From positions 124,001-188,000 of the forward strand of contig NZ_JAQQKX010000005.1 of the NCBI RefSeq assembly GCF_028550415.1: a stretch of 64,000 nucleotides of DNA. Reading direction: 5' to 3'. The position numbers were made by a program, and so were the translations under genes. This DNA comes from Asticcacaulis aquaticus (lineage in GTDB: Bacteria > Pseudomonadota > Alphaproteobacteria > Caulobacterales > Caulobacteraceae). The notes beneath the pieces are model-generated. The model was given only the letters and a program-made list of their open reading frames with translations, was not told where the DNA came from and searched no databases. This document shows, one piece after another, positions 59,346 to 64,000 of the stretch (position 1 is the first letter of the stretch; each line of letters starts with the position of its first letter).

Positions 59346-59350
59346 CTTTC

Positions 59351-60277
59351 TTAGTTCACGTAATCCAGCCAGCCGTAGGTGTCTTCGGTCTCGCCGTTGA
59401 ACAGGCCGTGGAAACGTTGTTGCATCAGCTTGGTGACTTCACCCGGACCGCCAACGCGGGTCGGGATGTCGTCGATCGAGCGGATCGGCGTGATTTCCGC
59501 TGCCGTGCCGGTCATGAAGACTTCGTCGGCCAGATAGAGCATCTCACGCGGCAGGGCCTGTTCGATGACCTCGATACCGGCGTCGCGCGCCAGAGTCAGA
59601 ACCGTGTCGCGCGTAATGCCGCCGAGGATCGACGACGAAACGGGCGGCGTGTGAATCTTGCCCTTCATGATCAGGAACAGGTTCTCACCGGCGCCTTCCG
59701 ACAGGCGACCGTCGGTGCCGAGGCCGAGGCCTTCTTCGTAGCCGCGCGAACGGGCTTCGCGACCGATCAGGTAGGACGACAGGTAGTTGCCGCCGGCCTT
59801 GGCCGCGGGCGGCACGGTATTCGGGGCCAGACGCTGCCACGACGAAACGATGACGTCGACGCCCTTGGTCAAGCCGTCTTCGCCGAGATAGGCGCCCCAC
59901 GGGAAGGCGGCGATGGCGACATCGACCTTGACGTTTTCGGGCTTCGGCGTGACGCCCAGACCGCATTCGCCCAGAAACGCGATGGGGCGCAGATAGGCGG
60001 ATTTCAGACCGTTGACGCGCAGGGTCTCTTTACAGGCTTCGTTGATCTGTTCGGGTGTGAACGGGATCGGCATGTGATAGATGCGCGCGGAGTCGAACAG
60101 GCGTTGCGTATGTTCGGCCAGACGGAAGACGGCAGGGCCTTTCGGCGTGTCGTAGGCGCGGACGCCTTCGAAGACGGAGGTGCCGTAGTGCAGGCCGTGG
60201 GTCAGGACGTGGATCTTCGCGTCTTCCCAGGCTTTGAGTTCACCGTTGAACCAGATTTTTTCAGCGAGCGGTTTCAT
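59351..60277 (-). CDS. ilvE: Branched-chain amino-acid aminotransferase
   Basis: A 308-aa PLP enzyme of fold type IV that makes Leu, Ile and Val from their keto acids. WFNGELKAWEDAKIHVLTHGLHYG at the N-terminus, KAGGNYLSSYLIGREA with the PLP-binding Lys, and GTAAEITPIRSID are typical (given in part). The true start is 60277; the upstream frame is the shadow of leuA. It overlaps leuA by 17 bases. Confidence 0.92.
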   Translation of the reverse strand: MKPLAEKIWFNGELKAWEDAKIHVLTHGLHYGTSVFEGVRAYDTPKGPAVFRLAEHTQRLFDSARIYHMPIPFTPEQINEACKETLRVNGLKSAYLRPIAFLGECGLGVTPKPENVKVDVAIAAFPWGAYLGEDGLTKGVDVIVSSWQRLAPNTVPPAAKAGGNYLSSYLIGREARSRGYEEGLGLGTDGRLSEGAGENLFLIMKGKIHTPPVSSSILGGITRDTVLTLARDAGIEVIEQALPREMLYLADEVFMTGTAAEITPIRSIDDIPTRVGGPGEVTKLMQQRFHGLFNGETEDTYGWLDYVN

Positions 60278-61850
60278 GGACTTTTCCAGAATCAGAATGA
60301 GGGTTAGCTCTTTGGGCATTCTTCCTGTCGTGCAGGAAGACGTATTTTTCGAAGGCGTCGCACATGGCGCGGAGCCCGGCCCATACAGGGTCGGGGCCGC
60401 GACCACGGCCCCGATATGCCTCACCCTTAATCTGTAAACTGATTTCTGCAAAGGCCCCACCGTCGAACGTGAAGCCCGACTGGATGATTTCGCAGTCATT
60501 GACCCGCGCTTCGATCTGATACGCCTCGACCAGAGCCCGGAAACCGGCCTCGAAGGCGTTGACGCCGGTGGCGGAGACCTTGAGCGGATCGCCGTTGTCG
60601 CGGAACAGGTCGAGCGTGATATTGACCTGATCCTTGGTGACTTCGCTGGAGACCTTGAACAGGCGCGCATCGTCCTTGTCGGCATTGTTGCGCGTCAGAA
60701 GCGACATCAGCTCGAACTCGTCAATCTCACCGATTTCGTCGGCGCGGCGCTTGAAGGCGGCGAACAGGTCGCCCAGCGCCAGTTCGTCGAGGTCGAAGCC
60801 CAGAGCCTCAGCCTGTTTGGCGATGGCGTGGCGGCCCGAATGCTTGCCCAGAACGAGGTTGGACTTCTCCGCCCCGACGTCTTCCGGGCGCATGATCTCG
60901 TAGGTGCGGGCGTCGGACAACATGCCGTGCTGGTGGATGCCCGATTCGTGCGCGAAGGCGTTCTTGCCGACAATGGCCTTGTTGCGCATGACGATGGTGC
61001 CCGTGGCGCGCGACAACAGGTGGCTGGCCTTGGAAAACTTCGTCGCGTCGATGCCGGTGTGCAGCTTGTATAGCTCAGGCCGCGTGCGCAGGGCCATGAC
61101 GACCTCTTCCATCGCCGCGTTACCGGCGCGTTCGCCGATGCCGTTGATGGTGACCTCGATCTGACGCGCCCCGGCCTCCAAGGCCGCCAGCGTATTGGCG
61201 ACGCCGAGGCCTAAGTCGTTGTGGTTATGCGCCGACAGGATGACGTCCGGGTGATCCTTCAACGCCGCCTTGAGGTCGGTGAAGATCTGGAAGATTTCCT
61301 TGGGCGTCGTATAGCCGACCGTGTCGGGGATGTTCAGGGTGCGCGCCCCGGCCTCAGCCGCCGCGATGCAGACCTCGTGCAGGAAGTCCTGCTCGGTGCG
61401 GATGGCGTCTTCCGGCGAGAACTCGACCTCGTCGAAGATCTTCGAGGCGTAGCTGACGGCCTTGTGGGCGATCTCCAGCACCTGCTCGCGGCTCTTTTTC
61501 AGCTTGGCGGCGCGGTGGATCGGTGAGGTGGCGAGGAAGATGTGGCAACGCTTGCGCTTGGCGGGCAGCAAAGCGCGGGCGGCGGCGTCGATGTCGGATT
61601 CCAGCGCGCGCGACAGCGAGCAGAAGGTTGGGCCGACAACTTCACGCGCGATGGTGCGGATGGCTTCTTCGTCGCCGGGCGACGAGGCGGCAAAACCGGC
61701 CTCGATGACGTCGACGCCCAGTTCCTTGAGGGTATGGGCCAGCATCAGCTTGTCCTTGACGCCCAAGGAGAAGCCTGGGGCCTGTTCGCCGTCGCGCAAG
61801 CTGGTGTCGAAAACGATGACGCGGTTTGGATCGCGATTTACTACGGTCAT
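60261..61850 (-). CDS. leuA: 2-isopropylmalate synthase
   Basis: A 529-aa enzyme that condenses 2-ketoisovalerate with acetyl-CoA, the first step to leucine. [19 protein letters not shown] and the [20 protein letters not shown] signature lie in the catalytic TIM barrel. A C-terminal LeuA regulatory domain (about 390-500) allows leucine feedback. It lies between ilvM and ilvE. Confidence 0.94.
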   Translation of the reverse strand: MTVVNRDPNRVIVFDTSLRDGEQAPGFSLGVKDKLMLAHTLKELGVDVIEAGFAASSPGDEEAIRTIAREVVGPTFCSLSRALESDIDAAARALLPAKRKRCHIFLATSPIHRAAKLKKSREQVLEIAHKAVSYASKIFDEVEFSPEDAIRTEQDFLHEVCIAAAEAGARTLNIPDTVGYTTPKEIFQIFTDLKAALKDHPDVILSAHNHNDLGLGVANTLAALEAGARQIEVTINGIGERAGNAAMEEVVMALRTRPELYKLHTGIDATKFSKASHLLSRATGTIVMRNKAIVGKNAFAHESGIHQHGMLSDARTYEIMRPEDVGAEKSNLVLGKHSGRHAIAKQAEALGFDLDELALGDLFAAFKRRADEIGEIDEFELMSLLTRNNADKDDARLFKVSSEVTKDQVNITLDLFRDNGDPLKVSATGVNAFEAGFRALVEAYQIEARVNDCEIIQSGFTFDGGAFAEISLQIKGEAYRGRGRGPDPVWAGLRAMCDAFEKYVFLHDRKNAQRANPHSDSGKVHETAR

Positions 61851-61862
61851 AATAGGTGACTC

Positions 61863-62138
61863 TTAAGCGCTGATTTTTTGGGCTTCGGCGGCGACAGGCG
61901 TGGCTTGCGGCGCGGGGACGCGCCTGATGCCGTACAGCTTGTCAATCTGGAAGCCAAGGGTGTCGAAGCTGCGCGTCGCGTCGCGTGGGCGGAGCGTCAG
62001 GGTCAGGCCGCGGGTATCCTCGCCGAGGTCGTAGAGTTCGAGCCCGTCGATGTGGAAGCCCCGACGCTCGACGAGGCCGAGAATGCGCAGCAGCGTACCT
62101 TCGAGACGGTCAATCTCAATATGAATCGATTGGCTCAT
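61863..62138 (-). CDS. ilvM: Acetolactate synthase small subunit, short IlvM type
   Basis: A 91-aa single ACT-domain protein (IEIDRLEGTLLRILGLVERRGFHIDGLEL). The length fits IlvM (about 87 aa) rather than the 160-aa IlvN/IlvH. It activates the large subunit; sensitivity to valine cannot be judged from sequence. It overlaps ilvG by 23 bases. Confidence 0.85.
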   Translation of the reverse strand: MSQSIHIEIDRLEGTLLRILGLVERRGFHIDGLELYDLGEDTRGLTLTLRPRDATRSFDTLGFQIDKLYGIRRVPAPQATPVAAEAQKISA

Positions 62139-63804
62139 CCCAGCGCTCCTCCATCATTTCGGCGTTCGACGCGCCCGGCGGCACCAGCGGCCAGACGTTC
62201 TCACGCGGGTCAATCAGTACATGCAGAAGGGTCGGCGCATCGGCGGCCAGCAGGCGGTCGACGGCCCCTTCGACTTCGTGGCGCTGGGTGATGCGGAACG
62301 CACTCAGCCCGAACGCCTTGGCGACCTCGACGAAGTCGGGATTGTCCGACAGGTCGATCTCGCTGTAGTTCTCTTCGTAGAACAGTTCCTGCCACTGGCG
62401 GACCAGCCCCAGCGAGGAGTTGTCCAATAGCACGATCTTCAGGTTGATGCCATAACGGCGCAGCGTCGCCATCTCCTGAATGTTCATCATAAAGCTGCCG
62501 TCGCCGGAGACGGTGACGACGTGGTGGTCGGGCAGGGCGAGCTTGGCGCCGACCCCGGCGGGCAGGCCATAACCCATGGCACCGGAACCGCCCGACGTGA
62601 TGTGCGCCTTGTTCTGCGCAAATTCGCAGTGCTGGGCGACCCACATCTGATGCTGGCCGACGTCGCAGGCGACGATGAACTTATCAGCAGCGACTTCGGA
62701 CATGTATTTCAGCAGGGCCGGGGCGTAAATGCCCTTGCCCGGCGCATCGTACTTGAAGCGGTGCTGCCACTTGTTGGCCTTGTTGAACTTCACCCACTCG
62801 GAGATGTCCGGCATTTTCGGTTGCAAGGCGGGCAGGGCCAGTTTCAGGTCGCCGATAATGCCGACATCGGCGCGGCGGTTCTTGTGAATTTCCGCATGGT
62901 CGATATCGAAATGGATGACCTTGGCGTGGGGGGCGAAGGCCGAGAGCTTGCCCGTCGCGCGGTCGTCGAAACGGGCGCCGACGGCGATCAGCAGATCGGT
63001 TTCCTGAACGGCAATATTGCCGGCGCGGGTGCCGTGCATCCCCAGCATCCCCAGCGCCAGATCGTGCGTGGTGGGGACAGTGCCGAGCCCTTTCAGGGTG
63101 GCGACCAGCGGGATGCCGGTGCGTTCGACGAAGTCGCGCATCTCTTGGTCCGCGTCGGCCATGTGGACCCCGCCGCCGATGTACAGCAGCGGCTTTTTCG
63201 CCTGTTCGATCAGAGCGCGGGCGGCGTCGATGGCCTCGGCGTTGGGGGCGGGCGGGACATAGGCCGACAACTCACCCATGTCGGACGAGTCGACGAACGA
63301 GGCGGCGACGTCCTTGGGGATATCGACCAGAACCGGGCCCGGACGGCCTTCCTTGGCGATGGCGAAGGCCTTGGCGATGATCGCCGGAATCTGAGAGGCA
63401 TCGCGGACCAGCCACGAATGTTTGACGATCGGCAAGGTCAGGCCCAGAAAGTCCACTTCCTGAAAGCCGTCGGTGCCGAGCAGGTGCGTGCCGACCTGAC
63501 CCGTGATGCAGACCATCGGGATCGAGTCCATATAGGCATTGGCGATGCCGGTGATCAGGTTGGTGGCGCCGGGACCCGACGTCGCCATGCAGACCCCGAC
63601 GCGCCCGGTGGCGCGGGCATAGGAGTCGGCGGCAAAGGCCGCGCCCTGTTCATGGCGCACCAGAATGTGACGCAGGCCGGACCCGGCCAGGGCGTCATAG
63701 ATCGGCATGATCGCGCCGCCCGGATAGCCGAACAGCACGTCTACGCCCAGCGCCTTCAGCGTTGAGATGACGAGTTGCGCGCCGGTCGGTTTATTGGTGG
63801 CCAT
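62116..63804 (-). CDS. ilvG: Acetolactate synthase large (catalytic) subunit
   Basis: A 562-aa ThDP enzyme. VLFGYPGGAIMPIYDAL and RHEQGAAFAADSYARATG hold the catalytic Glu. ATSGPGATNLITGIANAYMDS follows, and GDGSFMMNIQEMATLRRYGINLKIVLLDN is the ThDP-Mg motif (in parts). It makes acetolactate or acetohydroxybutyrate from pyruvate, the first common step to Val, Leu and Ile. It heads the operon. I use ilvG because the partner is IlvM-like; ilvB would also be acceptable. Confidence 0.92.
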   Translation of the reverse strand: MATNKPTGAQLVISTLKALGVDVLFGYPGGAIMPIYDALAGSGLRHILVRHEQGAAFAADSYARATGRVGVCMATSGPGATNLITGIANAYMDSIPMVCITGQVGTHLLGTDGFQEVDFLGLTLPIVKHSWLVRDASQIPAIIAKAFAIAKEGRPGPVLVDIPKDVAASFVDSSDMGELSAYVPPAPNAEAIDAARALIEQAKKPLLYIGGGVHMADADQEMRDFVERTGIPLVATLKGLGTVPTTHDLALGMLGMHGTRAGNIAVQETDLLIAVGARFDDRATGKLSAFAPHAKVIHFDIDHAEIHKNRRADVGIIGDLKLALPALQPKMPDISEWVKFNKANKWQHRFKYDAPGKGIYAPALLKYMSEVAADKFIVACDVGQHQMWVAQHCEFAQNKAHITSGGSGAMGYGLPAGVGAKLALPDHHVVTVSGDGSFMMNIQEMATLRRYGINLKIVLLDNSSLGLVRQWQELFYEENYSEIDLSDNPDFVEVAKAFGLSAFRITQRHEVEGAVDRLLAADAPTLLHVLIDPRENVWPLVPPGASNAEMMEERWDEPIDSY

Positions 63805-63831
63805 GATTAAACTCGGTGTAAAATTTTGAAT

Positions 63832-63963
63832 GTGGTTTCAGGCAAACGCCTGAAACCACTCCAACTTATAATTTCAAGCCAAGGCGAAGGGCCGCCCCGA
63901 GCCTTGGCTTGTCGATATGGGCCACGAAAAATGTATTGCCACGAAGTGGCAGACTTTTTCGTG
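63832..63963 (-). promoter_or_regulatory. Three strong hairpins in the ilvG leader
   Basis: Perfect stems: GTGGTTTCAGGC with GCCTGAAACCAC (63832-63859, 4-base loop), CAAGCCAAGGC with GCCTTGGCTTG (63875-63911), and CACGAAAAA with TTTTTCGTG (63923-63963) enclosing TGCCAC-GAA-GTGGCA. They lie 30-160 bases before ilvG. No Leu/Ile/Val-rich leader peptide or T-run is visible, so classical attenuation is not shown; dispersed palindromes are an alternative. Confidence 0.5.
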
Positions 63964-64000
63964 AGGGCAATTAGCCGTTACCCTTTTGGTTCAGCCACGA

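Noticed and set aside
62521-63765. 414-codon plus-strand frame
   Set aside because: Antisense to ilvG with shadow-type composition.

Overview
The window looks like a chromosome segment of an alphaproteobacterium, probably Caulobacterales (Asticcacaulis- or Caulobacter-like). The reasons are the GC-rich coding sequence, SOS boxes of the alphaproteobacterial form GTTC-N7-GTTC, a GapR (DUF2312) domain and small proteins typical of that order. The genus is inferred from this, not proven.

Left host flank (1-11372). It holds a hybrid histidine kinase, an arginyl-tRNA synthetase, a DUF4142 membrane protein and several small ORFs. It also holds an RNA-repair and RNA-surveillance locus on the minus strand: two YrlA-like Y RNAs, then the Ro60 orthologue rsr, a small HTH gene and the RNA ligase rtcB, closed by an intrinsic terminator. 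The two Y RNAs lie in a 1.1-kb stretch without genes. Each has a T-arm, a capped acceptor-like stem and a D-arm in circularly permuted tRNA order, enclosed by a closing helix. A secreted nucleoside-hydrolase-family protein follows.

Prophage (11373-54978, about 43.6 kb). A P2-like myophage is inserted in tRNA-Ala(CGC) and bounded by perfect 54-bp direct repeats. The intact tRNA is at the right end. From the left it carries a leftward early operon (an HTH gene next to the switch, unknowns, a 50-aa membrane protein, an Ogr-type late activator, a primase-helicase, an FtsK-gamma/zinc/GapR fusion, a P-loop protein, three methyltransferase-like genes, an AlpA-like gene and the integrase). Then comes a CI-like repressor flanked by mirror-image promoter/operators, and a rightward early operon ending in an HNH nuclease. 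Next is an SOS-controlled cargo region with a small SOS gene, a membrane protein, a retropepsin-like protein and a leftward cassette of a 78-aa protein, Y-family polymerase, zinc protein, Abi-alpha and SRAP, plus a HigBA-type toxin-antitoxin pair. Last is the complete P2-type late region (D, endolysin, U, T, E/E', FII, FI, W, V, H, I, J, tailspike, holin, S, R, X, L, M, N, O, P, Q), a Dam-type methylase and a probable cos region. Three copies of one palindrome, CCGTCAG-N7-CTGACGG, sit at the heads of the late transcription units and are probably the sites of the Ogr-type activator. A third permuted tRNA-like RNA lies directly downstream of gene D, inside the prophage.

Right host flank (54979-64000). 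It holds the rest of tRNA-Ala, a YggT protein, a DUF167 protein and a leftward branched-chain amino-acid operon: ilvG, ilvM, leuA, ilvE, leuC, a 79-aa ORF, leuD, leuB. The operon is preceded by three strong leader hairpins and interrupted by palindromic repeats.

The most notable items are the Rsr/Y-RNA/RtcB locus with two Y-RNA-like genes, the similar RNA in the prophage, the FtsK-gamma/GapR fusion and the shared late-promoter palindromes.
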